A DNA stretch of 64,000 bases from CAYNWT01 sp964450955. GTDB taxonomy: Bacteria > Planctomycetota > Planctomycetia > Planctomycetales > Planctomycetaceae. The stretch spans positions 124,001 to 188,000 of the forward strand of contig CAYVFI010000006.1 in assembly GCA_964450955.1 (NCBI GenBank), read 5' to 3'. The translations under genes and the position numbers were made by a program. The notes below the pieces were generated by a model. That model saw nothing but the letters and a program-made list of their open reading frames with translations. It was not told where the DNA came from and ran no database searches. Below, in pieces: positions 25,782 through 34,481 of the stretch (position 1 is the stretch's first letter; each line of letters starts with the position of its first letter).

Positions 25782-27029
25782 CTAGCGGAGTGCAAATTGC
25801 GGATTCGCATCAAGGAACTCGACCAGTCCCTTAGGCCGCTCCAGGCTTTTCTTCACAAAATCCACGGCCAGTCGCAATCGGTCGTCCGGCGCCGCGCAGC
25901 TGAACCGTAAGAAGCCCTGGCCAGCTTCACCAAAGCACTCACCGCCCAGGCACGCGATGCCAAACCCATCGTCGGCGGCTTCCAGTAGCCACGTTGCCAG
26001 GCCGTGACTTGTGATGTTGAGGCGGTGGCAAGCCTTACGTACGTTCGCGAACACATAAAAAGTCGCGACCGGAGGCAAAACGCTGATGTCGTCAATCTGT
26101 TCCAATCCATTCGCTAGAAGGCGGACTTTGTCTCGGAACTGCCGCATGCTGTCATCGCGTTCCTGTGCGTCGTTTTCCAGTGCTGCCTGGCCGGCCAGTT
26201 GAATCATCGGTGGTGTGCAGGACAGGGTGGTGTTGATAAGTTGTCCCATCACGTCAGCGATGCGTGGCGACGAGACGCAAAAGCCCAGCCGCCATCCGCT
26301 CATGCTGTAGCTTTTGCTAAACGTGTAAGCCGCTACGCACTGTTCCAGCATTCCTGGTTGAGTCAACAGGGAATGGTGCCGTCCTTCCCAGACCATGTGG
26401 CAGTAAGGTTCGTCGCTGAAGACTGCAATGTCTCGGCCGCGAATCAGGTCTGCCAGGTTCCGCAGATCGTCTTCTGTCGCGACGCCGCCCGTGGGGTTGT
26501 GCGGCGTATTCAGGAAGATCGCTCGAGGTGAGGGGTCTGTGTTGAGGAATGTCTCGACATCGCTGAGGTTCGGGCGAAACTGATTGCTTTCACGCAACGA
26601 GGAGAACACCGTTCGCGCTTGCCGCCGATAAATGTTGGGCGGATAGGTCGGGAAGTACGGATCAAATACCAGTACCCCGTCACCCGGGTTCAAGAACGCT
26701 TCGCAAAACAATTGCTCAAATATCTTGGCTCCCGGCCCGATTACTACGTTAGCTGCACTTGCCGGAATACAGAATTCGCGCTGCACGAACCGAGCAATAC
26801 TGGAACGCACCGACGGCAGGCCTGGGGAAGGGCAATAGCGAGTCTGACCAGACTGAATCGCTTCCACACCAGCGACCCGCGCGTTGGATGTTGTGTTGAA
26901 CGGGCTGTCGCCGATTTCCAGTTCAACGATGTCTTTGCCGCCCGCAATAAGTTCTTTCGCGCGAGCGAGAACCAGAAAGGCTGCTTCGACTTCCAATGTC
27001 TCCGCGAAGTGGCTGAAGTGCGCAGTCAT
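25782..27029 (-). CDS. PLP-dependent class I/II aminotransferase
   Basis: The 415-residue protein is a fold-type I aminotransferase of the aspartate-aminotransferase superfamily. Key residues are N178 in NTPHNPTGG, D206 in FSDEPY, Schiff-base lysine K239 in TFSKSYSMSGWRLGF and R247. The C-terminal small domain contains FLRFSCAAPDDRLRLAVDFV, the usual substrate-carboxylate arginine region. The family covers aspartate, aromatic and N-succinyldiaminopimelate aminotransferases, so the substrate cannot be named. The gene ends 42 bases from the convergent HD-GYP regulator and lies 80 bases downstream of the co-oriented gene at 27110-27853. No strong Shine-Dalgarno sequence precedes the ATG. Confidence 0.93.
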   Translation of the reverse strand: MTAHFSHFAETLEVEAAFLVLARAKELIAGGKDIVELEIGDSPFNTTSNARVAGVEAIQSGQTRYCPSPGLPSVRSSIARFVQREFCIPASAANVVIGPGAKIFEQLFCEAFLNPGDGVLVFDPYFPTYPPNIYRRQARTVFSSLRESNQFRPNLSDVETFLNTDPSPRAIFLNTPHNPTGGVATEDDLRNLADLIRGRDIAVFSDEPYCHMVWEGRHHSLLTQPGMLEQCVAAYTFSKSYSMSGWRLGFCVSSPRIADVMGQLINTTLSCTPPMIQLAGQAALENDAQERDDSMRQFRDKVRLLANGLEQIDDISVLPPVATFYVFANVRKACHRLNITSHGLATWLLEAADDGFGIACLGGECFGEAGQGFLRFSCAAPDDRLRLAVDFVKKSLERPKGLVEFLDANPQFALR

Positions 27030-27109
27030 GCATTCACTCGATTACCAGTCAGTCCTGGCCGCGCGTGTCGTACCGCTGACGCACGCCGACGTGACTGGCT
27101 GGAAGTTGC

Positions 27110-27853
27110 CTATGACGCTGCGATCGCCTGCGAAAGCGGTCGCAGGACCTGATCGATTACATACTCGTCCATCAGCGTGTCGGAGTGCTCTCGAAGTAGC
27201 TTGAGGGTATCTTCGTAAGAACGATCGTGTTCCAGACTGCCGTACTGACGAACGGTAAAGTAGACGCTGATCTGTTCTTCCGGGTAGTCACCTCGACGAA
27301 CCTGGTATGCGTTCGTGCGTGTCTCAATCAGCAACCGCGCTTGCAAACGGCAACCTTCGTCCAGGCTGATTGTCATGGAAGGTTCGAAGTTAAGCACCTT
27401 TGCTCCCGGCAGTTCGACAAGTCCGTCCAGGCATGAACTTGTGCCGAGCGTTTCCGCGATAAGTTGATCGTGGTTACCGCGATAGCTGAAGTCAAAGCCC
27501 ATCATGAAGTCCAGGGCTTCACAGTCCAGCGGGCTGACCGTCAGCATGTATGGAACCAACTGCAGCACAAGGTCATGCTGCGCCATAGCGAGGTCGGCTT
27601 CGGATGGGTTTACATACCCACTGCAAATTCGCCGTGGTTCTAAAGACAGCCAGCGTTGGTGCCCCTGATCTTTGTCTTCTTCCAGGACAAAGTCACCGTT
27701 GTCGCGGGTATAGAAATTCCGCATGGACGGATAGGTTTTCTGAACGCGTTCAAAGAACTCCAACACCGTGTCGCGACCGTTTGGCAGCTTCATTTCGGTG
27801 TTGAGGTTCATGTTGATGTAGAAGTCATGCGCGAGGGCACTGTACTTGAACAT
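27110..27853 (-). CDS. Conserved-looking protein of unknown function
   Basis: This 247-residue protein starts at an ATG with AGGA eight bases upstream. I recognise no catalytic motif, signal peptide or membrane helix. The sequence is acidic, rich in aromatic residues and looks like a compact cytoplasmic alpha/beta protein. Notable stretches are FYTRDNGDFVLEEDKDQGHQRWLSLEPRRICSG (nucleotides about 27620-27720), GFDFSYRGNHDQLIAETLG and a C-terminal helix LREHSDTLMDEYVIDQVLRPL. The well-formed codon pattern and Shine-Dalgarno sequence make it a real gene. It sits between an aminotransferase and zinc-ribbon genes on the same strand, with 129 bases to the upstream one, so a shared function is not implied. 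Confidence 0.82.
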   Translation of the reverse strand: MFKYSALAHDFYINMNLNTEMKLPNGRDTVLEFFERVQKTYPSMRNFYTRDNGDFVLEEDKDQGHQRWLSLEPRRICSGYVNPSEADLAMAQHDLVLQLVPYMLTVSPLDCEALDFMMGFDFSYRGNHDQLIAETLGTSSCLDGLVELPGAKVLNFEPSMTISLDEGCRLQARLLIETRTNAYQVRRGDYPEEQISVYFTVRQYGSLEHDRSYEDTLKLLREHSDTLMDEYVIDQVLRPLSQAIAAS

Positions 27854-27982
27854 TCAGTAAATCCTGGTGGGATCAATGCGAAGCTGGAACCGGAATAGGC
27901 TCGGCCGACATCGGCTGTGGCTGGAACCAGCAAGCCGCGGATTGTATTGGGCGACGTGACACTGGTCAAAGCGGGGCCCGAG

Positions 27983-28369
27983 TCAGGACCACTTTGGCCG
28001 CATATTCAGGCGTTCCATGTTGATGGCCGTAAAGTGCGGTCCCAGGCAATCGGCAATAATGACGCCAATCTGGTACTTGCATTTCCAGCACACTTGGTTG
28101 TATTTGTGAGTCTGGCCTGGCCCACAGCAGCCTTGAAATCGGAACGCATCATGGTGGTCGATCAGTCGCAGGCACGTCGTGCTTACATAGTGCGTGATCA
28201 AAACCGGCTGCTTATCCGTAAACGACATTAAGTCGATTTCGTCGGCGAGGAGATACTCGCCATCACTAAGTAGCTCTTCTTTGTGTCCGCCACCGGCAGA
28301 GTTCAGGTCTGCATGGGAAAGCGGGTTGCGGGTCAGTTTTGCGTCACATCGATCGCAAAAAAGGTCCAC
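27983..28369 (-). CDS. Small zinc-ribbon-like protein of unknown function
   Basis: This 128-residue protein has an N-terminal CDRC pair and a C-terminal CWKC pair, plus further cysteines (C-C-G-P and IADCLG), suggesting one split zinc ribbon or two half-sites. The middle is acidic, with SDGEYLLADEIDLMSFTDKQ. There is no signal peptide. It begins 12 bases after the stop of the larger zinc-ribbon gene at 28382-30163 on the same strand, so the two are very likely co-transcribed and may act together. I do not recognise a named family. Confidence 0.72.
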   Translation of the reverse strand: MDLFCDRCDAKLTRNPLSHADLNSAGGGHKEELLSDGEYLLADEIDLMSFTDKQPVLITHYVSTTCLRLIDHHDAFRFQGCCGPGQTHKYNQVCWKCKYQIGVIIADCLGPHFTAINMERLNMRPKWS

Positions 28370-28381
28370 ACCGAAGGTGGC

Positions 28382-30163
28382 CTATGCTGGTGAACCTGCG
28401 TCGCCAGCGGCTTTGCCTTCGTCCTCAGCATCGTCCGCAACTTCCAGCTGTGGAGCGGTGTCCTTGAGCTCAAAGGTATACAGCGAATTGTTGCCAAACT
28501 TGCCATTGCACTTCGGGCACTTCGCTCGCGAGAGACCTCGACCAGACGCACCGCCGATCTTCTGTTTCTTTCGAGTTTCTTCGCTGACAGAAATTCCGCA
28601 AGAACCACACTTTCGCCCGAGCAAGGTCATCTCGACGTGTCGATCAACTTCCAGGTACTCGGTCTCCGTTAAAGCGTTCAGAATCATGCCGGTGTAGTGG
28701 CATTTCGATGCCGACCGTTTGTCTTCCTGAGGAACACCCTGATCCTTACCGAAGTCGGCCACGTCGAATAGTCGCTCAAGCTGGCTGGCAAAGAATCGGA
28801 AGTCGGTGAGGCCCATGGACAGGAATTCCTGTTCGGTTCCTTTACCTGCGGCCGGAACGCGAATGGCAATGCGGCCTTCACCAAAAACCGGGACACCCGC
28901 GAACATGGACTCGTGAGCGTGCTTCACTGGTTGTGCAACCAGGAGTTCAGAAATCTTGTCCGCCGGCACGAAGACAGTTTTTTCAGACGGAGCTCCGCTA
29001 ATGGAACCAGCGCCTGCCAGAAACGCCTTGATGCTTTCTCGTTTCTCGTCAGCCCCGCCGTCCGCTTTGCCCTTGGAACCAAACAGGCCCGCCTTGGTCT
29101 TGCCAAGCAGCGTGCAGATAGCAACACCATCCTGCGAAAGAATTACGTCAACCGGCGCGGCGTTGCCCGCGACACTACCAGCCTTGAGTCGAAGATTGCC
29201 CGGGTCGACGGTGACGTAATCCACGTCCATCATCCACGGCAGATTGACATCGGGCTTTTCTTGTCCGCCGCTTTCGGGCTTCTTCTTCAGTAGCTGAGGA
29301 ACCGGCAGCATCCGGCTGCATTTTCGACAGCGGACTGTCTTGCCCATTTGGTGTTCTCGAACACGCATCCATGCTCCGCAAGAGCAGGGAATGAGAACCT
29401 GGTTCGCCTTGTGTTGGCGTCGTCGTTTCGATTTGCGTCGCGACGATTCACGTTCGTCCTGCTTTGCGATGTTCAGCAGGCCGTCAACATCCATATCCGG
29501 TTTGGCAGCCGCGGCCGGCACTGATTCAGCTGCGGTCCGCTGGTCCGACTTTTCTCCGTCCGCTGAGGAAGCTTCGTCCGTTTTGGAATCGTTTGCAGCA
29601 GGGCTGTCGTCAACGCTTTTCTCACGAGGATCATCAACCGTCAATGCGTCTTCTGTCGCAGCGTCCGTACCAGCCGCCGGTGGCGCTTCCGGGGCTTGCG
29701 GCATGTTTCCGGCGCCGGTTCCAAGCTGAAACCCATCCTCAGAATCTGAACTGTCAGGAATCGTGGCGGTGCCGTCACCAAGTTCAAAGCCGTCATCATC
29801 GTCGCCGGCGTCCATGATCAGGCTTTCTTTGACGTCCCCACCGGTTCGCGGTGGCAGATAGTCTTCCCGATTCACGTTGTCGCTGTAGATGATCTTCTGC
29901 GGAGTCGACTGCAGGTCGTCGTACTTCTTCGCGATATCTTCGCGCATGAAGCGACCGCAGTCGGGGCATCGAACCAAACCCGCTCGGACAGACTGCCCGC
30001 AATCAGGGCAGGGTTCTTCCATTTCGGCGGTCGCAAGTCCTTCCGAACCAGCAAGCTTGTTGGTCTTCTCTTCATCGAAGACGTGGCCACAGTCCGGACA
30101 CTGGAAGGTATCCGCTAGAATAAGCGAATCGCAGCCTGGACATGATCGAATGGAAACTGACAT
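28382..30163 (-). CDS. Multi-zinc-ribbon protein with acidic linker, unknown function
   Basis: The 593-residue protein opens with two double-cysteine ribbons (CPGC...CPDC at residues 8-27 and CPDC...CPDC at 52-70). An Asp/Ser/Ala-rich, probably disordered linker follows (about 110-235), then a basic patch SSRRKSKRRRQHK, a ribbon CSCGAWMRV...VRCRKCSRML (about 257-285), and a mixed alpha/beta domain. A C-terminal region carries CGSCG and CPKCNGKFG. Planctomycete genomes carry many such ribbon proteins with the CpCG...VrCpkC pattern. The role could be nucleic-acid or protein binding; none can be named. The ATG at 30163 has no clear Shine-Dalgarno sequence, and a short hairpin lies in the leader at 30191-30210. 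Confidence 0.85.
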   Translation of the reverse strand: MSVSIRSCPGCDSLILADTFQCPDCGHVFDEEKTNKLAGSEGLATAEMEEPCPDCGQSVRAGLVRCPDCGRFMREDIAKKYDDLQSTPQKIIYSDNVNREDYLPPRTGGDVKESLIMDAGDDDDGFELGDGTATIPDSSDSEDGFQLGTGAGNMPQAPEAPPAAGTDAATEDALTVDDPREKSVDDSPAANDSKTDEASSADGEKSDQRTAAESVPAAAAKPDMDVDGLLNIAKQDERESSRRKSKRRRQHKANQVLIPCSCGAWMRVREHQMGKTVRCRKCSRMLPVPQLLKKKPESGGQEKPDVNLPWMMDVDYVTVDPGNLRLKAGSVAGNAAPVDVILSQDGVAICTLLGKTKAGLFGSKGKADGGADEKRESIKAFLAGAGSISGAPSEKTVFVPADKISELLVAQPVKHAHESMFAGVPVFGEGRIAIRVPAAGKGTEQEFLSMGLTDFRFFASQLERLFDVADFGKDQGVPQEDKRSASKCHYTGMILNALTETEYLEVDRHVEMTLLGRKCGSCGISVSEETRKKQKIGGASGRGLSRAKCPKCNGKFGNNSLYTFELKDTAPQLEVADDAEDEGKAAGDAGSPA

Positions 30164-30556
30164 AAGAATTGCGTTGGATGCTGTTCCGGCCTGAGAACAC
30201 CCTCTCTCAGAATCCGAAGTTCTTTACACAATGAAACAGGTGGTCTCCGACCTCTGTTTCTTTTTCGTAACTCGTTACCCCGACGCAAAAACTCTAGCAC
30301 AAGGCCCAATCAGCGGCACGATATAAAGGTAAACCCAAATGGGACACACGTATGGTCGTCCCAATCCGGGGTGCGATGTTGCACTTTTGCAACATCAATC
30401 GACGTCAGGCTGGTGCACGATTGTATTCTATGCGACCGAGTTCTGGCAACCAGCGATTCATGAACTCGGTTTCGTCACTCGCATGTTCCTGTATCTTCCA
30501 GGCACAACCTGTCTTTTATCGACCATCCACAACACAGATTACGGGGTACGGCTTCG
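30164..30556. promoter_or_regulatory. Divergent intergenic region with a short hairpin
   Basis: This 393-base gap separates the zinc-ribbon gene (leftward) from the sialate O-acetylesterase (rightward) and must hold both promoters. The only clear structure is a perfect 6-bp inverted repeat CTGAGA/TCTCAG at 30191-30196 and 30205-30210 in the leader of the leftward gene. I cannot name -35/-10 boxes with confidence, and the short frames here do not look coding. Confidence 0.5.
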
Positions 30557-32158
30557 ATGCGAATTTCCCTGCTGGCGATCATTCTCGCAACACCCATCCT
30601 GGCTCAGGACGCCGCTGTCCAGCAGACTCAGGTTCCAGCCATCTTTGGCAGTCACATGGTGCTGCAGCGGAATCAGGAAAATCCAATCTGGGGATGGGAC
30701 CAACCCGGGCAGGCAGTCTCAATTCAGTTGATGGCCGAAGATCTCGATTCAAGTCGTACCGCCACTGTGAACACACAGACGGATGCAAACGGTGCGTGGC
30801 GAGTCAAACTGCCGGCACGGGAAGCGGGCGGGCCGTACAAGTTGACGATCGAGGGTTCTAAGAAAATTGAACTCACCGACATCCTGTTTGGTGAGGTCTG
30901 GATCTGTTCCGGCCAGTCCAACATGGCGTGGTCAGTGGATCGAGCGAACGACGCTGACCTGGAAATCGCAGCCGCAAAGTTTCCACAGATCCGCATCGTC
31001 AGCGTTCCGCAGGTCGGAACACAAGAACCAAAGAATAACTTCAACGGGAAGTGGGACGTCTGCAAGCCAGACACCATTGGTCAGTTCTCAGCCGTTGGTT
31101 ACTTCTTTGGCCGCCAACTGCATCAGACTCTGGATGTTCCAATCGGCCTTATCGATAACGCCTGGGGCGGTTCTGCCTGTGAGGCGTGGATCCGCAGAGA
31201 CTTGCTGGAAAAAGACGAACGCTTCGCGGCGCTGATGAAACGTTGGGAAACTACAGAAGCCAACATCGACCAGACGGCGGCCGATTGGGACGCAAAGATG
31301 GCCGACTATCGAGAGAAGGTAAAGGCTGCGAAGGCCGCCGGGAAACCTCAGCCACGTCGCCCAGGTGGTCGCAATCCAAGAGCCCTGATGACTGGCAACC
31401 AGCGTCCGGCCAACATTTACAACGGCGTGCTGAAGCCGACCATTGGCTACGGTATCCGCGGCGCGATTTGGTATCAGGGAGAGTCGAATGCGAGTCGAGC
31501 CTACCAGTACCGTGATCTGTTTCCGCACATGATTCAGACCTGGCGCGATGAGTGGGGCCAGGGCGACTTTCCGTTTTACTGGGTGCAGCTTGCTGACTTC
31601 CAGCAGGAACCGAAAGAGCCGGGGCCGTCAACGTGGGCAGAACTTCGTGAAGCTCAGACCATGACCATGTCGAAGCTCAGGAATACGGGCCAGGCTGTCA
31701 TTATTGACATTGGCGAAGGACGCGATATTCACCCACGCAACAAGCAGGACGTCGCCAAACGCCTGGCGCGCTGGGCACTTGCCAAAGATTATGGGATGGA
31801 TATTCGATGCGAGAGTCCCTCGTACAAGTCCATGACGAAAGACGGCAACAAAATCACACTGACATTCGACAATGTCGGAACAAAGAAGGGCGACAACGAC
31901 GATCGGCTGTATACATTCGACGTACGCCAGCCCGTTGGGTTCACCATCGCCGGAGCTGACAAGAAGTTTTACAACGCGACAGCCCGGCTAAAGGGAAGGA
32001 ATCAGGTTGTTGTTTGGAGTGACGAAGTCAGCGATCCGGTTGCTGTGCGGTATGCGTGGGCCAACAACCCGGTTGCGAATCTGTATCACAGGAACGGTCT
32101 GCCAGCTGATCCGTTCCGAACCGACACGTGGGACGGCATTACAACCAACAACCAATAG
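30557..32158 (+). CDS. Secreted sialate O-acetylesterase (SASA family)
   Basis: The 533-residue protein has a short signal peptide (MRISLLAIILATPILAQ), an N-terminal beta domain (VFGSHMVLQR-type start, here IFGSHMVLQRNQ) and an SGNH-hydrolase-like esterase domain. The nucleophile is S121 in ICSGQSNMAW, WYQGESNAS is the second conserved block, and D390/H392 in GRDIHPRNK supply the rest of the triad. A 30-residue Lys/Ala/Pro-rich insert (KVKAAKAAGKPQPRRPGGR) interrupts the middle. Family members remove O-acetyl groups from sialic acids or plant/algal polysaccharides. In marine-type planctomycetes, polysaccharide deacetylation is the likelier use. It is monocistronic, closed by a terminator at 32200-32227. 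Confidence 0.93.
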   Translation: MRISLLAIILATPILAQDAAVQQTQVPAIFGSHMVLQRNQENPIWGWDQPGQAVSIQLMAEDLDSSRTATVNTQTDANGAWRVKLPAREAGGPYKLTIEGSKKIELTDILFGEVWICSGQSNMAWSVDRANDADLEIAAAKFPQIRIVSVPQVGTQEPKNNFNGKWDVCKPDTIGQFSAVGYFFGRQLHQTLDVPIGLIDNAWGGSACEAWIRRDLLEKDERFAALMKRWETTEANIDQTAADWDAKMADYREKVKAAKAAGKPQPRRPGGRNPRALMTGNQRPANIYNGVLKPTIGYGIRGAIWYQGESNASRAYQYRDLFPHMIQTWRDEWGQGDFPFYWVQLADFQQEPKEPGPSTWAELREAQTMTMSKLRNTGQAVIIDIGEGRDIHPRNKQDVAKRLARWALAKDYGMDIRCESPSYKSMTKDGNKITLTFDNVGTKKGDNDDRLYTFDVRQPVGFTIAGADKKFYNATARLKGRNQVVVWSDEVSDPVAVRYAWANNPVANLYHRNGLPADPFRTDTWDGITTNNQ

Positions 32159-32199
32159 CCTTCCGCTCAACCCGGCTTTAACCTCAACAAAGTGTCACG

Positions 32200-32227
32200 C
32201 AGGGGGCCGCCGCGGTCCCCTGTTTTA
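32200..32227 (+). terminator. Rho-independent terminator after the sialate O-acetylesterase
   Basis: CAGGGG at 32200-32205 pairs with CCCCTG at 32217-32222, with a GC-rich inner stem and TTTTATTT directly after. It lies about 40 bases past the esterase stop and 15 bases before the trpS start, so it closes the upstream unit and may also shape the trpS leader. Confidence 0.85.
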
Positions 32228-32241
32228 TTTGGACGAACATC

Positions 32242-33207
32242 ATGCGAGTTCTTTCCGGCATCCAGCCGACAGGTCGGTTCCACTGGGGTAACTACTTCGG
32301 AGCCATCCAGCAGTACATCGATCTTCAGGGAAACGACCAGTCGTTCTACTTCATCGCCGATCTGCACGCGCTTACGACGATTCGAGACGCGGCCGGACTG
32401 AAGCAGCTTAACAACGACTCGGCTATCGATTTGCTTGCCCTGGGGCTGGACCCTGAGAAGGCCACACTTTTCCGTCAGTCTGATGTGCCGGAGGTGACCG
32501 AACTCACATGGATGCTGATGTCGATTACGCAAATGCACCTGCTGGAAAAGTGCGTCTCATACAAAGACAAGAAGGAGAAAGGCATCGCTGCTGACGCGGG
32601 GCTGTTTACTTACCCGGTTCTCATGGCGGCCGACATCCTTCTGTACGACAGTGACGTCGTCCCTGTCGGCGCAGACCAGATTCAGCATATCGAAGTCACT
32701 CGCGATATCGCCAAACGATTCAATTCAATCTACAAGACAGAAGCCCTGCATCTGCCCACCGGGAAAACTCTCGATACCAGCGCGAAGGTTCCTGGGACTG
32801 ATGGCGAGAAGATGTCGAAGAGCTACGGCAACACGATTCCAATTTTTGAAACACCAAAGCGACTGCGGAAGAAGATCATGTCTATCAAGACAGATTCAAC
32901 AGCTGTTGAAGATCCAAAGGATCCGAATACATGCGCGGTCTTCGATTTGTACCGGCTATTCGCCAACGAACAGCAACAGAGCGAACTTGCCGACCGCTAC
33001 CGAGCCGGCGGGATGGGCTATGGTGACGCCAAGCAAACTCTCTATGACGCGGCGATGGAATACTTCGGCCCCGCGTTCCAACGCCGCGCTGAATTGGAAA
33101 AGAACCCCGGCGAAGTGGAGGACATTCTGCAGGCCGGCGCCGCCGTCGCGCGGGCTAAAGGACGCGAAGTTCTGAACCGGTGCCGGTCAGCTTGTGGGTT
33201 GGCGTAG
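32242..33207 (+). CDS. trpS: Tryptophanyl-tRNA synthetase
   Basis: The 321-residue class Ic aminoacyl-tRNA synthetase charges tRNA-Trp in the cytoplasm. It starts at the family-typical MRVLSGIQPTG. The HIGH-equivalent is in GRFHWGNYFGA, the tryptophan/ATP pocket blocks YPVLMAADILLY and PVGADQIQHIE are intact, and the KMSKS loop is present as GEKMSKSYGN. The length is normal for bacterial TrpS. The start lies just after a terminator hairpin, so a promoter inside or before the hairpin is expected; no T-box or trp-type leader is seen. Confidence 0.97.
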   Translation: MRVLSGIQPTGRFHWGNYFGAIQQYIDLQGNDQSFYFIADLHALTTIRDAAGLKQLNNDSAIDLLALGLDPEKATLFRQSDVPEVTELTWMLMSITQMHLLEKCVSYKDKKEKGIAADAGLFTYPVLMAADILLYDSDVVPVGADQIQHIEVTRDIAKRFNSIYKTEALHLPTGKTLDTSAKVPGTDGEKMSKSYGNTIPIFETPKRLRKKIMSIKTDSTAVEDPKDPNTCAVFDLYRLFANEQQQSELADRYRAGGMGYGDAKQTLYDAAMEYFGPAFQRRAELEKNPGEVEDILQAGAAVARAKGREVLNRCRSACGLA

Positions 33208-33276
33208 GGAGCCGTGATGCGTCTATCGATTAACGTCATGCGGCACCGTTAATCGCGCCGTGCTGTGATATAGCCT

Positions 33277-33362
33277 GCTCAGGCCCTGATCCGGCCCTGC
33301 TAAGGCAGGCTGCGCGTGTTCGTCGCTTTCGCGACAAGCAGGCTGAGGGCCTCAGCCTGAGA
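33277..33362. repeat. Imperfect palindromic intergenic repeat, copy 1
   Basis: Starting at GCTCAGGCCCTGA and ending at GGGCCTCAGCCTGAG, this ~86-base element can fold on itself. Its core TTCGTCGCTTTCGCGAC is also an inverted repeat. A related element at 50937-51020 shares CTCAGGCCCT, a CGTCGCT core and the CAGrCTGAGrGCCTCAG right arm. This suggests a dispersed repeat family. Confidence 0.6.
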
Positions 33363-33551
33363 CATTTCTGCCAGGCATTGATTGATAGACGCGCGAGTAG
33401 ACTTGACGCAATTGATGAAATCCTACCGGCAGGATTTGCCGAGCTAGCCGGTTCGATTGGCCTGGGGCTGAGTCCAGCGGCCGAACTTGTGGTTTCTATC
33501 GATTGACCGGCGATTGGTTCTCGTAAGACTTCCCGTGGGAACCAACCAACC

Positions 33552-33568
33552 CCGAGCAAGAAGCTCGG
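33552..33568. repeat. Hairpin
   Basis: CCGAGC (33552-33557) and GCTCGG (33563-33568) form a perfect 6-bp stem with loop AAGAA, about 60 bases before the lipoprotein start. There is no T-run after it, so a leader hairpin is more likely than a terminator. Confidence 0.5.
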
Positions 33569-33626
33569 CGACACATGCTTACGCAGGAAGCGGAGGATCG
33601 AAACCGAACGCGAAAGGGAATTCACA

Positions 33627-33791
33627 ATGCGAAATCAAACTCAACTCGTTACCCGACTTCTGTCTCTCCTGGCACTCAGTCTGATTGTTGGTGGGCTTGC
33701 AGGGTGTGCCAACAGACCCGTTGTCGAGTTTCCGATCTCTAACCACCACTACGTGGATGCCTCGTTCGGCTCGCCGGTCCTTAGCCGCTGA
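33627..33791 (+). CDS. Small lipoprotein (54 residues)
   Basis: This short gene has GGGA about eight bases upstream of its ATG. It encodes MRNQTQLVTR, a hydrophobic stretch LLSLLALSLIVGGLAGC with an ideal lipobox L-A-G-C, and a 28-residue mature part beginning CANRPVVEFPIS. Signal peptidase II cleavage and lipid attachment to the cysteine are expected. The mature tail has no known domain. The tidy signal, Shine-Dalgarno sequence and stop at 33789-33791 make it a likely real gene. Its function is unknown. Confidence 0.72.
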   Translation: MRNQTQLVTRLLSLLALSLIVGGLAGCANRPVVEFPISNHHYVDASFGSPVLSR

Positions 33792-33887
33792 TTCAACATG
33801 ATTTTTCTGTTTGACGCTTGCCACTTCCGGATCTGTGAGGCAGCATACGAGAGTTAGGACTGATAGACTTACGATAAGGGCCAAAAC

Positions 33888-34025
33888 GTGAGTGAGATTG
33901 AATGTCCCCGGTGTGGCGAGTTCCACTCGCTGGTTCGGGTTGATCGATGGTACCTGCTCCCCTTCCGGTTGTTCTTTTCGAAGTTTGAATGCCGGCAGTG
34001 CCTCAAGAGGTTTTTCGCGCGTTAG
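33888..34025 (+). CDS. Small zinc-ribbon protein (45 residues)
   Basis: The GTG start at 33888 has AAGGG nine bases upstream. The product opens SEIECPRCGE, has a basic hydrophobic middle (LLPFRLFFSKFE) and closes the ribbon with CRQC before LKRFFAR. Two CxxC pairs about 28 residues apart are the classic zinc-ribbon layout. Tiny CPxC proteins of this shape recur in planctomycete genomes; the role is unknown. It lies 96 bases after the lipoprotein on the same strand. Confidence 0.65.
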   Translation: MSEIECPRCGEFHSLVRVDRWYLLPFRLFFSKFECRQCLKRFFAR

Positions 34026-34481
34026 GCTAGTAGACCTGAGGCCCGGTTGGTGACCTTTGTCGCTGCTCCGGGATGGCGACGTTTCTTGTCGATCACAACT
34101 TGGTGTTCGTGGTCCCGCGTCCAGGCGAGATCGAAGTGCGGGCTTCCGGCTAGAGTCTTGTTACGAACCCAGTGATTCGCGACCGGTGCGACACGACCTC
34201 TGCGACAAATGCGTGGCAAGTAGGAGTTCAGGCTGCCGGCCGGCATCGCGGCTTGCCCGCGGCGTCAGGCGTCGCGGTTTACAAAAACCAACCGGTCGGA
34301 TTCGGGAGCGGTTCGGATCTAACCCCATGGTTGTGATTTTGGGGGCCTTGGTAAAATCGGCAGATCTTGCTGGATCGCTCTTCCCCAAATCCCTGGAGTA
34401 GCTAAGCTTCCATCTGAAGCTTCTGGGGATCAACGCGCAAGAGGTGCGGCGATGCCGTTTCTTTGGGCGGAAAGGAGTTCC
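34026..34481. other. Intergenic stretch before the YhaO/YhaN-like pair
   Basis: No supportable gene is seen in this 456-base gap. A perfect 7-bp hairpin (AAGCTTC at 34404-34410, GAAGCTT at 34416-34422, loop CATCT) lies about 60 bases before the next start and is flanked by CCCCAAA and TGGGG, which can extend the stem. An alternative upstream ATG at 34452 also lies in this gap. Minus-strand frames here lack motifs. Confidence 0.5.
34404..34422. repeat. Hairpin upstream of the SbcD/YhaO-like gene
   Basis: Perfect 7-bp inverted repeat with a 5-base loop. Not followed by a T-run. It could be a leader structure or part of an operator for the downstream operon. Confidence 0.5.

Larger units (their letters stand above)
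33208..33626. other. Intergenic stretch with palindromic repeats
   Basis: This 419-base gap between trpS and the small lipoprotein gene holds a long imperfect palindrome (33277-33362) and a perfect hairpin (33552-33568). The frames that cross it on both strands are Arg/Ser/Ala-rich with no motif and are not counted as genes. It must also carry the lipoprotein promoter. Confidence 0.55.

Noticed and set aside
30339..30861. Plus-strand frames of 130 and 169 residues overlapping the esterase start
   Set aside because: Out of frame with the clear sialate O-acetylesterase and without family features.
33236..33625. 129-residue minus-strand frame between trpS and the lipoprotein
   Set aside because: Arg/Ser/Ala-rich without motifs, lies across palindromic repeats and opposes the real small gene's leader.
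34022..34433. Two minus-strand frames (74 and 90 residues) before the YhaO-like gene
   Set aside because: No recognisable motif or Shine-Dalgarno sequence; the region looks non-coding.
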